Positions 7,992 to 16,833 of a stretch of 64,000 nucleotides of DNA are shown here, in pieces (the stretch's first letter is position 1; each line of letters starts with the position of its first letter). Both the position numbers and the translations under genes were made by a program. The notes under the pieces were generated by a model that saw nothing but the letters and a program-made list of their open reading frames with translations, was not told the DNA's origin and made no database searches. This DNA comes from Streptococcus macedonicus ACA-DC 198 (GTDB taxonomy: Bacteria; Bacillota; Bacilli; Lactobacillales; Streptococcaceae): assembly GCA_000283635.1 (NCBI GenBank), contig HE613569.1, forward strand, positions 831,501 to 895,500, written 5' to 3'.

Positions 7992-9203
7992 ATGTCAACA
8001 TTTAATCGTATTCACCTTGTAGTTTTAGATTCTGTCGGAATTGGTGCGGCACCAGATGCTAACAATTTTGTCAATGCTGGTGTGCCAGACGGTGCTTCAG
8101 ATACCCTTGGTCATATTTCAAAAACAGTCGGATTAACTGTTCCAAATATGGCGAAAATTGGTCTTGGAAATATTCCTCGTGAAACACCTCTAAAAACAGT
8201 ACCAGCAGAAGTGCAACCAAGTGGCTATGCGACAAAATTAGAAGAAGTATCACGTGGAAAAGATACCATGACAGGTCACTGGGAAATCATGGGGCTTAAC
8301 ATTACAGAGCCTTTTGATACTTTCTTTGAAGGATTCCCAGAAGAAATTTTAACAAAAATCGAAGAATTTTCAGGACGTAAAATCATTCGTGAAGCCAACA
8401 AACCTTACTCAGGAACACAAGTTATCGCTGACTTTGGTGAACGTCAAATGAAGACAGGTGAATTGATTGTTTACACTTCAGCCGATCCAGTGCTTCAAAT
8501 TGCAGCACACGAAGATATTATTCCACTTGACGAACTTTATAAAATCTGTGAATTTGCTCGTTCCATTACATTAGAACGTCCAAGTTTGCTTGGTCGAATC
8601 ATTGCTCGTCCATATGTTGGTGAACCTGGTAATTTCACACGTACAGCTAACCGTCGTGACTATGCTTTATCACCATTTGCACCAACAGTGCTTAATAAAT
8701 TAGCTGACGCAGGTATTCCGACGTACGGTGTCGGAAAAATCAATGATATTTTCAATGGTTCAGGTATCACAAACGACATGGGGCACAATAAATCAAATAT
8801 GCACGGTGTTGATACCTTGATTAAGACCGTGCAATTGCCAGAATTTACAAAAGGATTATCATTTACAAACCTTGTTGATTTTGATGCCATGTATGGTCAC
8901 CGTCGTAATGCCGCAGGTTACCGTGATTGTCTAGAAGAATTTGACAATCGTTTGCCTGAAATCATGGAAAATATGAAATTAGATGACCTTCTTTTAATCA
9001 CAGCAGACCACGGTAATGACCCAACTTACACAGGAACAGACCACACACGTGAATACATTCCATTATTGGCTTACAGCCCATCATTTAAAGGAAATGGTGT
9101 CTTACCAGTCGGACATTTTGCTGATATTTCAGCAACAATCGCTGAAAACTTTGGTGTTGAGACAGCCATGATTGGTCAATCTTTCCTAGAAAAATTAGTA
9201 TAA
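7992..9203 (+). CDS. deoB: Phosphopentomutase
   Basis: 403 residues. DeoB moves phosphate between C1 and C5 of ribose or deoxyribose, linking nucleoside phosphorolysis to central metabolism. It is an alkaline-phosphatase-superfamily metalloenzyme: the first metal-binding Asp sits in [12 protein letters not shown], the phosphorylated Thr in [10 protein letters not shown] (about residue 89), and the C-terminal metal site in [10 protein letters not shown] and GTDHTRE. Start ATG 7992. punA begins ten bases after its stop, so the two are one transcript. Confidence 0.96.
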   Translation: MSTFNRIHLVVLDSVGIGAAPDANNFVNAGVPDGASDTLGHISKTVGLTVPNMAKIGLGNIPRETPLKTVPAEVQPSGYATKLEEVSRGKDTMTGHWEIMGLNITEPFDTFFEGFPEEILTKIEEFSGRKIIREANKPYSGTQVIADFGERQMKTGELIVYTSADPVLQIAAHEDIIPLDELYKICEFARSITLERPSLLGRIIARPYVGEPGNFTRTANRRDYALSPFAPTVLNKLADAGIPTYGVGKINDIFNGSGITNDMGHNKSNMHGVDTLIKTVQLPEFTKGLSFTNLVDFDAMYGHRRNAAGYRDCLEEFDNRLPEIMENMKLDDLLLITADHGNDPTYTGTDHTREYIPLLAYSPSFKGNGVLPVGHFADISATIAENFGVETAMIGQSFLEKLV

Positions 9204-9212
9204 GAGGTGCAT

Positions 9213-10025
9213 ATGACAACAATTATCGAAAAAATTGAAGAAGCTCGTCAGTTCTTGGTATCACAAAGTTGTGACGCCCCTGAATTTGGCTTGATTTTAG
9301 GGTCAGGTCTTGGCGAACTTGCCGAAGAAATTGAAAATGCTGTTGTAATTCCCTATGAAAAAATTCCTAATTGGGGAAAATCAACAGTAGCAGGACACGC
9401 TGGACAATTGGTTTATGGTGACCTTGGTGGACACAAAGTCATTGCTCTTCAAGGACGTTTTCATTTTTACGAAGGAAATCCAATGGAATTAGTGACTTTC
9501 CCAGTTCGTGTCATGAAAGCTCTTGGTTGTAAAGGGCTTATCGTGACAAATGCAGCTGGCGGAATTGGCTTTGGTCCAGGAACATTAATGGCAATTTCAG
9601 ACCATATTAATATGACAGGGCAAAACCCATTGATTGGTGCGAATCTTGATGACTTTGGACCACGTTTCCCAGATATGTCAGATGCTTATACGGCTGAGTA
9701 TCGTGATACTGCTCACAAAGTCGCTGAAAAAATTGGTATCAAACTTGATGAAGGTGTTTATCTTGGGGTTTCTGGACCATGTTACGAAACACCTGCCGAA
9801 ATTCGTGCCTTCCAAACTCTTGGAGCTGATGCGGTTGGTATGTCAACGGTTCCAGAAGTCATCGTTGCCGCTCATTCAGGTTTGAAAGTTTTAGGAATTT
9901 CAGCCATCACAAACCATGCCGCAGGTTTCCAAAGTTCACTTAATCATGAAGAAGTTGTTGCTGTTACACAACAAATCAAAGAGGATTTTAAAACTCTAGT
10001 TAAGGCTGTCTTGGCAGAATTGTAA
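9213..10025 (+). CDS. punA: Purine nucleoside phosphorylase (trimeric, inosine/guanosine type)
   Basis: 270 residues from ATG 9213, chosen because AGAGG lies five bases upstream; a GTG two codons earlier overlaps that site. It is a PNP family 2 enzyme cleaving purine nucleosides with phosphate to base plus ribose 1-phosphate. Motifs are ILGSGLGELAE (phosphate loop), GHAGQLVYG, VTNAAGG (about residue 113) and the GADAVGMSTVPEV segment (about 207). It lies in the deoB-punA unit, and a second, hexameric phosphorylase (deoD) follows at 11773, so the cell covers both specificities. Confidence 0.94.
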   Translation: MTTIIEKIEEARQFLVSQSCDAPEFGLILGSGLGELAEEIENAVVIPYEKIPNWGKSTVAGHAGQLVYGDLGGHKVIALQGRFHFYEGNPMELVTFPVRVMKALGCKGLIVTNAAGGIGFGPGTLMAISDHINMTGQNPLIGANLDDFGPRFPDMSDAYTAEYRDTAHKVAEKIGIKLDEGVYLGVSGPCYETPAEIRAFQTLGADAVGMSTVPEVIVAAHSGLKVLGISAITNHAAGFQSSLNHEEVVAVTQQIKEDFKTLVKAVLAEL

Positions 10026-10361
10026 GTCAATACTAAGAGAGTGAGACAGAAATCGGTAATTTCTTGTTCCTGACCTAAAACGGTCTATTCCCAGACCGTT
10101 TTTGATACTTACTTCGTAAGTTTTATTTCCCGATTATAAAGGTTCCCCGAACCTTTATAACTCACCCCCGCATGGCTCAAAAGTTTTGGGGAACCTTTTG
10201 AGGTTGGAAATGAAGTCAAGCGCAGCTTGATGTCAAAAAGGGTTGTAAAAGCTGATTTATCGGTGTATTGGAACCCACTCAACTACTGCATCTTGTAAAT
10301 AATAACTATATAAACAGAGAAATTGGGATACTTTTGTCTCAGCCTCAGAAAGAGATGTATT
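10026..10361. repeat. Palindrome-rich intergenic repeat block
   Basis: About 335 bases without a gene. It is bounded by TGAGACAGAA (10042-10051) and its near inverse TTTTGTCTCA (10332-10341). Inside are several short palindromes: the terminator at 10077-10103, AAAGGTT-CCCCG-AACCTTT (about 10139-10157), and a further AAAAGTTTTGGGGAACCTTTT stretch near 10180-10200. The GAGACAGAAAT edge resembles chromosomal repeats I recall between streptococcal genes. No ORF of substance. Confidence 0.55.
10077..10103 (+). terminator. Terminator after punA
   Basis: Perfect stem AAACGGTCT-ATTCCC-AGACCGTTT followed by T. It lies 50 bases after the punA stop. Confidence 0.75.
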
Positions 10362-11066
10362 ATGCGAATTCATTTTATTGTTCACGAAGCTTTTGAAGCA
10401 CCGGGTGCTTACTATGATTGGGCTATTAAACGTGGTCATGATGTGACAATGACAAAACTTTACCAAGGCGAAAAATTGCCAAAAAATAGTTCTGGTATCG
10501 ACCTACTAATTGTTATGGGTGGACCACAAAGCCCACGAACAACAGTAGCAGAATGTCCTCATTTTGATGCACAGGCTGAAATCTCGCTTATCAAAGAAGC
10601 TATTTCACAAGATGAACGAGTTCTTGGTATTTGTTTAGGAGCTCAATTGCTAGGTGAAGCTTACGGAGCATCTGTTGAAAGAAGCCCAGAAAAAGAAATT
10701 GGAAATTATCCAATCACATTAACAGAAGCTGGTTTAGCAAATTGTAATCTTTCGCATATTGGAACATCTGCAATTGTTGGGCACTGGCATGGCGATATGC
10801 CTGGTTTGATACCACAAGCCAAAATTCTTGCAACTAGTCAAGGTTGCCCACGACAAATTGTCAAATACAGTGATAAACACTATGCTTTCCAATGCCATTT
10901 AGAGTTTTCAAAACCATTGATTGAAGGACTTTTGGCAGAAGAAGTTGATTATGATGAACAAGTTAAGATACACTCATACTTTCAAGCAGCAAATGAAATG
11001 CTATCTTATGATTATTCAGAAATGAATCATATTTTAGAGCAATTTTTAGATGCTTTCACAAAATAA
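10362..11066 (+). CDS. Class I glutamine amidotransferase-like protein
   Basis: 234 residues from ATG 10362. The GATase1 fold is shown by LLIVMGGPQSP near residue 50, the nucleophile elbow GICLGAQLLG (about residue 88) and the CHLEFS histidine segment near 175. These proteins release ammonia from glutamine or hydrolyse gamma-glutamyl bonds; no synthetase partner is encoded nearby, so the substrate is unknown. It overlaps the start of the decayed channel gene by 17 bases and sits between punA and deoD, suggesting a role or co-expression with purine salvage. Confidence 0.8.
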   Translation: MRIHFIVHEAFEAPGAYYDWAIKRGHDVTMTKLYQGEKLPKNSSGIDLLIVMGGPQSPRTTVAECPHFDAQAEISLIKEAISQDERVLGICLGAQLLGEAYGASVERSPEKEIGNYPITLTEAGLANCNLSHIGTSAIVGHWHGDMPGLIPQAKILATSQGCPRQIVKYSDKHYAFQCHLEFSKPLIEGLLAEEVDYDEQVKIHSYFQAANEMLSYDYSEMNHILEQFLDAFTK

Positions 11067-11816
11067 AAGATTTAACTCTAAAGCTTATTGCTTACGCTTT
11101 AGTGCTACCCTGCTTTTGACTAGTCTAGTAGCAGGAGTAGGCGGCATTTTACTTCATGACTTATTAGAATTGGTTGAATGGATGATTTTTGGTCATGGGG
11201 AAAGTACAGGCGCGCTACCTGTCACAAACCTACAATTTATTATCATCTTATTAGCTGGTATTATTTCAGCGTTTATTTGGTTTGTTTTGCAAGATAAAAA
11301 TCGTCAAATCATTTCAATCAAATCCCCTTAACTTTTTTGCTTCTCGCAAGCTGTTCTCTTTATTTTCCAGAGATTTTGGGAAATGGCGGAGCTTTGGCAC
11401 AAGCTGTTTTTGATGGGCTGGGTGTGTGGTATGCCTTAGCTTCTGTGGTTATTAAAGCCGTACTTGTTTTGCTGACGCTGAAAAATGGTGCCTACGGAGG
11501 CACTCTGACACCGTCGTTTTCAATAGGAGCTGTCCTAGGATTCTTGGTAGCAGTGCTGTGTCAATTGGTAGTCCCAGAATTATCACTAACTTCGGCTATG
11601 TTAATTGGCTCAAGTATCTTTTTAGCCATTACGATGAATGCTCCGTTAACGGCTGTTGGTTTAGTTGTGTCGTTTACGGGACAATCTTTCACAGCTCTTC
11701 CAATTTTGCTTCTTGCGGTCATCGTAGCCTTTGCTACAAAAACTATTATTGAACACATTGAAAGGAAATATTATGTCAATCCATATCGAAGCCAAACAAG
11801 GCGAAATCGCAGATAA
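11050..11816 (+). pseudogene. ClC-type chloride channel/antiporter, internally deleted
   Basis: The first frame (11050-11331, 93 residues) holds the N-terminal region with two membrane helices and stops at TAA. A second frame (11337-11816) continues with the C-terminal helices, including PEILGNGGALAQ and a run of hydrophobic segments. Full ClC proteins have about 400 residues or more; together these give about 250, and the selectivity-filter motifs GSGIP and GREGP are missing. A deletion of the centre plus a frame change is the simplest reading. The last codons overlap the deoD start. Unlikely to conduct ions. Confidence 0.85.
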
Positions 11817-12480
11817 AATTTTACTTCCAGGAGACCCACTCCGTGCTAAATTTATCGCAGAAAACTTTTTAGAAGATGCCGTATGTTTTAACAATGTTCG
11901 TGGCATGCTTGGTTTTACAGGAACTTATAAAGGCGAACGTGTCAGCGTTATGGGAACTGGTATGGGAATGCCATCAATCTCTATCTACGCGACTGAATTA
12001 ATCCAATCTTACGGCGTTAAAAAATTAATCCGTGTCGGAACAGCTGGCTCACTTAATAAAAATGTTCACGTTCGCGAACTTGTTTTGGCACAAGCAGCAG
12101 CAACAACATCAAGCATGATTAAAAATGAATGGCCACAATATGATTTTCCACAAATTGCTGATTTCACCTTGCTTGACAAAGCCTACCATATTGCGCAAGA
12201 CCTTGGAATGACAACTCACGTTGGCAGCGTGTTATCTGTTGACGCTTTTTATTCAGATTTTGCTGAAAATAATGTTAAACTCGGGCAACTTGGTGTGAAA
12301 GCTGTTGAGATGGAAGCCGCTGCACTTTACTATCTTGCAGCAAAACACGGCGTTCAAGCACTCGGTATCATGACGATTTCTGATAGCCTTGTTGCTGACG
12401 AAGACACAACCGCTCAAGAACGCCAAACGACATTCACAGACATGATGAAAGTCGGTCTTGAAACTCTTATTGCAGATTAA
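11773..12480 (+). CDS. deoD: Purine nucleoside phosphorylase DeoD (hexameric)
   Basis: 235 residues from ATG 11773 with GAAAGGAAA just upstream. PNP/UDP family 1 enzyme that splits adenosine, inosine and deoxy forms to base plus pentose 1-phosphate. Motifs are [14 protein letters not shown] (about residue 17), [16 protein letters not shown] and [14 protein letters not shown] (about 180; Glu binds ribose), with a following SD pair near 203. The start lies inside the tail of the broken channel gene. The next ORF begins on the last base of its TAA, implying coupled translation. Confidence 0.95.
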   Translation: MSIHIEAKQGEIADKILLPGDPLRAKFIAENFLEDAVCFNNVRGMLGFTGTYKGERVSVMGTGMGMPSISIYATELIQSYGVKKLIRVGTAGSLNKNVHVRELVLAQAAATTSSMIKNEWPQYDFPQIADFTLLDKAYHIAQDLGMTTHVGSVLSVDAFYSDFAENNVKLGQLGVKAVEMEAAALYYLAAKHGVQALGIMTISDSLVADEDTTAQERQTTFTDMMKVGLETLIAD

Positions 12481-13268
12481 TGCAAGAAATATATGAAACA
12501 ATAGACATCCTTTTAGATGTCTATGCTTATAATCACGCTTGGAAAATAGCAAAGCAGCACAGTGATTTTCCAGCGCAAAGCCGTTATCTTTTAGAAATGT
12601 TAAAAGAGCGTAGGGAACTTAACGTTGACTTTGCTTTTTCACATCCAGCAGAAAATCAAGCAATTTTAGCCAATTATGGCGTTTCACTCATTACCAATGC
12701 GTATGAAGAAGAACAATTAGCAAATTATATTATGGATTTGGAAGCTAAGGTGAAAAATGGCAATATCATTGATTTTGTCCGCTCTGTTAGTCCAATTATA
12801 TATAGGCTCTTTCAACGTCTTGCCAAACGCGAAATTTCAAATTTGGAAAACTATATCCACGATGCTAAAAACGACCAGTATGATACTTGGCTGTTTACAA
12901 AAATGAAGCAGAGCGACCATGCTATTTTTCATAGATACCTTGAGATTCGTCGTGATGGCAAAGTGACTTCAAAAGCTTTGGCAGAACTCTTACAATACGG
13001 ACAACTTCCTCAGGAAATTAAACAGTTAATCAGCAAACTTCGTAATTTTGAAAAATCCGTTCGGAATCCCCTAGCCCACCTCATCAAGCCTTTTGACGAA
13101 GAAGAACTACACCGAACAACAAATTTCTCATCCCAAGCCTTTCTAGATAAAATCATTGCCCTTGCTACCTATGCAGGTGTCAAATATAACAAAGAAAAAT
13201 TCTATTTCGACCAAGTTAATGACATTATCAAAAGTGAGTTGAATACAAACGATCACTTAACTTTATAA
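12480..13268 (+). CDS. Uncharacterised protein with HEPN-like RNxxAH motif
   Basis: 262 residues. Its ATG uses the final A of the deoD stop codon (TAATG), so it is translationally coupled to deoD. It is mostly alpha-helical in appearance with no membrane segment or signal peptide. Near residue 197 it has FEKSVRNPLAHLI, which fits the R-N-x-x-A-H active site of HEPN ribonucleases such as Csm6/Csx1 and of HEPN toxins. No CARF domain, Cas gene or CRISPR array is nearby. The N-terminal 150 residues match nothing I recognise. It could be a real RNA-processing enzyme linked to purine salvage, or a HEPN fold used only for binding. Motif seen directly; function is inference. Confidence 0.6.
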   Translation: MQEIYETIDILLDVYAYNHAWKIAKQHSDFPAQSRYLLEMLKERRELNVDFAFSHPAENQAILANYGVSLITNAYEEEQLANYIMDLEAKVKNGNIIDFVRSVSPIIYRLFQRLAKREISNLENYIHDAKNDQYDTWLFTKMKQSDHAIFHRYLEIRRDGKVTSKALAELLQYGQLPQEIKQLISKLRNFEKSVRNPLAHLIKPFDEEELHRTTNFSSQAFLDKIIALATYAGVKYNKEKFYFDQVNDIIKSELNTNDHLTL

Positions 13269-13333
13269 GCTGCAATATATGTAAAACTATGGCATAATTA
13301 GTTAGGTAGTATATTTATAAGGGAGGTAGTATA

Positions 13334-13498
13334 ATGGCAACAAAAAGCTTTACGACAGATTTGAAATTTGATAGAAAATCTGCGGATAATCTCATTCAAG
13401 CCTTAGCAGGTCATAGTAAAGTAAAACGTCATGCTCCTGCCAAAGTTGAGATAGTAAAAGACTCGGATTTGATAAAGAAGATGTTTATGAAGGGATAA
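13334..13498 (+). CDS. Small antitoxin-like protein
   Basis: 54 residues, ATG 13334 after GGGAGG (13321-13326). Basic, Lys-rich, ending LIKKMFMKG, with no cysteine and no membrane segment. Its size, strong ribosome site and position immediately before a broken GNAT acetyltransferase fit the antitoxin of a GNAT-type toxin-antitoxin pair or an accessory of one. GGTAGTATA occurs twice just upstream (near 13306 and 13325), a possible operator. I cannot assign a DNA-binding fold by eye. Confidence 0.5.
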   Translation: MATKSFTTDLKFDRKSADNLIQALAGHSKVKRHAPAKVEIVKDSDLIKKMFMKG

Positions 13499-13499
13499 G

Positions 13500-14109
13500 T
13501 TTAGGTATCTGTTAGAGTTGTTTTATTGGATGATACGTTAGATAGTCTTGATATTGGTTTGGTTAAGGAAGTTTTAAAAAGTTTTCGTAGTATCTAGACT
13601 TCTGGTGAGCCACATGATGTTGAACAATTTTTTCATAGAAAAGCAATTGATTTTCAGAAAACAGCTTTAACCTCGACTTATTTAGTCTTTGATACAGAAA
13701 CCAGTATTTTACTTGGTTTCTTTTCTCTTGCTAATAAACCACTTACTATGAGTAAGAAAATTTTGATTCTTTAAGTAATACTCAAAAAAGAAAGTTAAAG
13801 CAATCTGGTCGTACAATTGGAAGTAAGTTTCAAGTTAATAGTTATTTAATAGGGCAACTTGGGAAAAATTATCCCAAAGAAGCTCAGGAAAGTGCAACTA
13901 CTCATATTTCGGGCACAGAACTATTAACATTAGCCTATGATCAAGTAGTCGCTGCTTCACGACTTATTAAAGGTAAGTATGTTTGGATTGAATGTGAAGA
14001 TATAGATTATTTAAAGACTTTCTACCAAGATTTTGGATTCCGATTAATACCTGATTATGAATTAGAAAATGGCTTGAAAGTCATACTTATGAAATTACAG
14101 AAAAAATAG
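13500..14109 (+). pseudogene. GNAT-type acetyltransferase remnant
   Basis: Read with repairs, this gives about 195 codons starting near VRVVLLDDTLDSLD, with an in-frame TAG at about 13596. It continues with EPHDVEQFFHRKAIDF and YLVFDTETSILLGFFSLAN, then a frame change near 13770. It ends with YLIGQLGKNYPKE, a short region where acetyl-CoA would bind, and FYQDFGFRLIP, the usual C-terminal signature of GNAT enzymes. No clear start codon remains. The order small ORF then GNAT suggests a type II toxin-antitoxin module of which the toxin has been lost. Confidence 0.75.
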
Positions 14110-14116
14110 GTTATTT

Positions 14117-14151
14117 TAAAACAGCTAAAAGAAAATTCAGCTGTTTTTTTT
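14117..14151. terminator. Bidirectional terminator
   Basis: Stem AAACAGCT / AGCTGTTT with T8 after it and A residues before. It separates the GNAT remnant from the convergent end of the LysR gene and overlaps the last codons of the latter. Confidence 0.75.
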
Positions 14152-15058
14152 AATTATCAAATTTAACTTCTTCAAGGAGATACTCAATAAATCGTTCGCC
14201 CATTTTTGAAAGGTTAGCCTTTTCGTGACGAATATAGACAATGTCAATTATATCTTCAACATCAAGTGGAATAGAAACAATATTATCACCATTTAGATTA
14301 CTATTTAAAATACCTGTAGCGATTGTATAACCGTCGAGCCCAATCAAGAGATTGAAAAGTGTCGCGCGGTCACTAACGACAATCGATTTCTTATGGCGAA
14401 TTTGTGAAAAAATTTCTTCAGAGAAGTAGAAGGAATTATGAATCCCTTGATCGTAGCTAAGGTAAGGAAATTCTTCCAAATCTTCCATCGTTACCAGTTT
14501 TTTGCTTGCAAGAGGATTGGTTTTGCTGACAAAGATATGCGGACGTGTTCTAAAAAGATTCGTATAGGTCAGATGATTGTCATCGAACATTTTGGTCAAA
14601 ACATCGTGGTTATAACTATTCAAAAATAAAACGCCAATTTCTGAACGGAAATTCTTAACATCATCAATAATTTCATATGTTCGTGTTTCGCGAAGGAAAA
14701 GCTCATAACGTGACATATCTGTTCCTTCTAAAAGCGAAACAAAAGCATTGACAACGAAAGCATAGTGCTGTGAAGATACGCTAAACAGTTCTCGGTTTGT
14801 ATTTTTGCTCTTATAACGTTCCTCTAAAAGAGCTGTTTGTTCTAAAATTTGGCGAGCATAAGAAAGAAACTCAACGCCATCCTTAGTCAAGGTAATGCCT
14901 TTTGGGTTACGAATAAAAATTTCAATTCCCATTTCACGCTCCAAATCTCGTACAGCATTTGAAAGGCTTGGTTGAGTGATAAAAAGCTGCTTAGCAGCCT
15001 CGTTCATGCTCCCTGTTTCTACTATTTTAACGATATAGTGTAATTGTTGTATTCTCAT
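14150..15058 (-). CDS. cpsY: LysR-family regulator CpsY
   Basis: 302 residues. The N-terminal winged helix-turn-helix (residues about 1-60, with TGSMNEAAKQLFITQPSLSN) is followed by a periplasmic-binding-like effector domain. It is transcribed away from cpsA across 293 bases, the standard place for CpsY in capsule loci of group B and related streptococci. In those species CpsY/MetR-like proteins also control methionine and surface genes, so control of capsule alone should not be assumed. The effector is unknown. Confidence 0.9.
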   Translation of the reverse strand: MRIQQLHYIVKIVETGSMNEAAKQLFITQPSLSNAVRDLEREMGIEIFIRNPKGITLTKDGVEFLSYARQILEQTALLEERYKSKNTNRELFSVSSQHYAFVVNAFVSLLEGTDMSRYELFLRETRTYEIIDDVKNFRSEIGVLFLNSYNHDVLTKMFDDNHLTYTNLFRTRPHIFVSKTNPLASKKLVTMEDLEEFPYLSYDQGIHNSFYFSEEIFSQIRHKKSIVVSDRATLFNLLIGLDGYTIATGILNSNLNGDNIVSIPLDVEDIIDIVYIRHEKANLSKMGERFIEYLLEEVKFDN

Positions 15059-15284
15059 AGGCTTAGTTTAGCCTAAAAATGAAATTCCCGCAAGTAGACA
15101 ATATCTTCTTATGACGGGAGTGCTTTAAAAACGAATGTTTACATTACAACAACAAAATTACAAAAAGATAACTAAAACGTAACAATTTAGCGATTGATTT
15201 ACTTTTCTTAAAATAAAACGCTTATTTTTTTAAATAATACTTTAGGAAGCGCATACAGTCGTAAAAATTCAGAAAATTACAAAA

Positions 15285-15313
15285 TTGCAAAAAACTTACA
15301 AAAGTGCTAAAAT
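15285..15313 (+). promoter_or_regulatory. Capsule operon promoter
   Basis: TTGCAA (15285-15290), a 17-base spacer and TAAAAT (15308-15313) with an upstream TG forming an extended -10. The cpsA start is 38 bases further on. The remaining cpsY-cpsA gap (15059-15284) is very A-rich with repeated ATTACAAAA-like words that could be CpsY contact sites, but I see no clear T-N11-A pair. Confidence 0.65.
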
Positions 15314-15351
15314 AGGAACGTTAATATCCTTATAGGAATCGGAGATTTAAA

Positions 15352-16833
15352 ATGTCTAAACATTCACGTCATAGAAGACATCATAAGAGTTCACGTTCAT
15401 ACTCTCGTTTTGATACGAAGACGATAGTGAATAGTGTTTTATTAGTGTTGTTTGCTTTGTTAGCGGGGATTGCAACTTATCTCATGTATGCCAATAATAT
15501 TCTAGCTTTTCGTCATCTGAATATTATCTACACCGTTTTACTAGTTGCTGTCTTCCTCATATCTTTGGTTTTGATAATTCGGAAAAAAGGGAAAATCGTT
15601 GTGACGGTTCTCTTGGTTATTTTCTCGATTGTTGCAGCTATTTCGCTATTTGCCTTTAAATCATTGGTTGATGTGGCTAATGATATGAATAAATCAGCCT
15701 CATATTCAGAAATTGAGATGAGTGTTGTGGTGCCAGCGGATAGCTCAATCTCAGATGTGACAGAATTATCAAGCGTTCAAGCACCAACAAATGCTGATGG
15801 TAGCAATATCGATACTTTGCTTTCTCAAATTAAGTCAGATAAAGGTATTGATTTAGCGACAGAAACAGTAGATTCTTATGAAGCCGCTTATGAAAATTTG
15901 ATTAATGGGTCAAGTCAAGCAATGGTTTTGAACAGTGCTTATTCAAGCTTGCTTGAATTATCATATAATGATTACGAATCAAATTTAAAGACCATTTATA
16001 CCTATAAAATTAAGAAGAGTGTTTCAAGCGAAGCAAAATCATCTGATGCTAATGTCTTTAACATTTATATTAGTGGTATTGATACCTACGGATCTATTTC
16101 AACCGTTTCACGTTCAGATGTTAATATCATCTTGACAGTTAATATGAATACACATAAGATTTTGATGACAACAACACCACGTGACTCATATGTTCAAATT
16201 CCAGACGGAGGTGCAGATCAATACGATAAACTGACACACGCTGGTATCTATGGTGTTGAAACATCTGAAAAGACACTAGAAAATCTTTATGGTATTGATA
16301 TTGATTATTACGCTCGTATCAACTTCACATCATTTATGAATCTGATTGATGCTATTGGTGGTGTGACAGTTTATAATGATCAGGCATTTACAAGTCTCCA
16401 TGGTAATTATAATTTTGAAGTTGGAAATGTTAACTTAAGCTCAGGTGAAGAAGCACTTGCTTTTGTTCGTGAACGCTATAGTCTTAATAATGGCGACTAC
16501 GATCGTGGTAATAATCAAATCAAAGTTATTCAAGCTATTGTTAATAAATTAACATCGTTAAGTTCAATTTCAAATTACTCAACAATTATTTCTACCTTGC
16601 AGGATTCTATTCAAACCGATATGTCATTAGATACAATGATGAGCCTTGCTAATGCTCAGCTTGATTCAGGTAAGAAATTTACCATTACATCACAAGAAGT
16701 AACTGGTACAGGTTCAACAGGAGAATTGACTTCTTATGCCATGCCAACTGCAAGTCTTTATATGATTCAGTTGGATGATGCTAGTGTAGCAAGTGCATCA
16801 CAAGCCATTAAAGATGTTATGGAAGGTAAGTAG
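15352..16833 (+). CDS. cpsA: LytR-CpsA-Psr family protein CpsA/Wzg
   Basis: 493 residues. A basic cytoplasmic N-terminus (His/Arg/Ser rich) is followed by three membrane helices within about residues 28-105. Then comes an extracellular accessory domain and the LCP domain (about 240-400), with TTTPRDSYVQIP, NFTSFMNLIDAIGGV and FVRERYS carrying the conserved Arg and Asp residues that bind the polyprenyl pyrophosphate. LCP proteins transfer capsule polymer to peptidoglycan. GGAG lies eight bases before ATG 15352. It is the first gene of the capsule operon; cpsB follows directly after its stop. Confidence 0.93.
   Translation: MSKHSRHRRHHKSSRSYSRFDTKTIVNSVLLVLFALLAGIATYLMYANNILAFRHLNIIYTVLLVAVFLISLVLIIRKKGKIVVTVLLVIFSIVAAISLFAFKSLVDVANDMNKSASYSEIEMSVVVPADSSISDVTELSSVQAPTNADGSNIDTLLSQIKSDKGIDLATETVDSYEAAYENLINGSSQAMVLNSAYSSLLELSYNDYESNLKTIYTYKIKKSVSSEAKSSDANVFNIYISGIDTYGSISTVSRSDVNIILTVNMNTHKILMTTTPRDSYVQIPDGGADQYDKLTHAGIYGVETSEKTLENLYGIDIDYYARINFTSFMNLIDAIGGVTVYNDQAFTSLHGNYNFEVGNVNLSSGEEALAFVRERYSLNNGDYDRGNNQIKVIQAIVNKLTSLSSISNYSTIISTLQDSIQTDMSLDTMMSLANAQLDSGKKFTITSQEVTGTGSTGELTSYAMPTASLYMIQLDDASVASASQAIKDVMEGK

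Noticed and set aside
11050..11816. Two separate small membrane protein genes
   Set aside because: The two frames are consecutive pieces of one ClC-type protein with missing centre.
12480..13268. Calling the HEPN-like gene csm6
   Set aside because: No CARF domain, no CRISPR locus, and the N-terminal region does not resemble Csm6.
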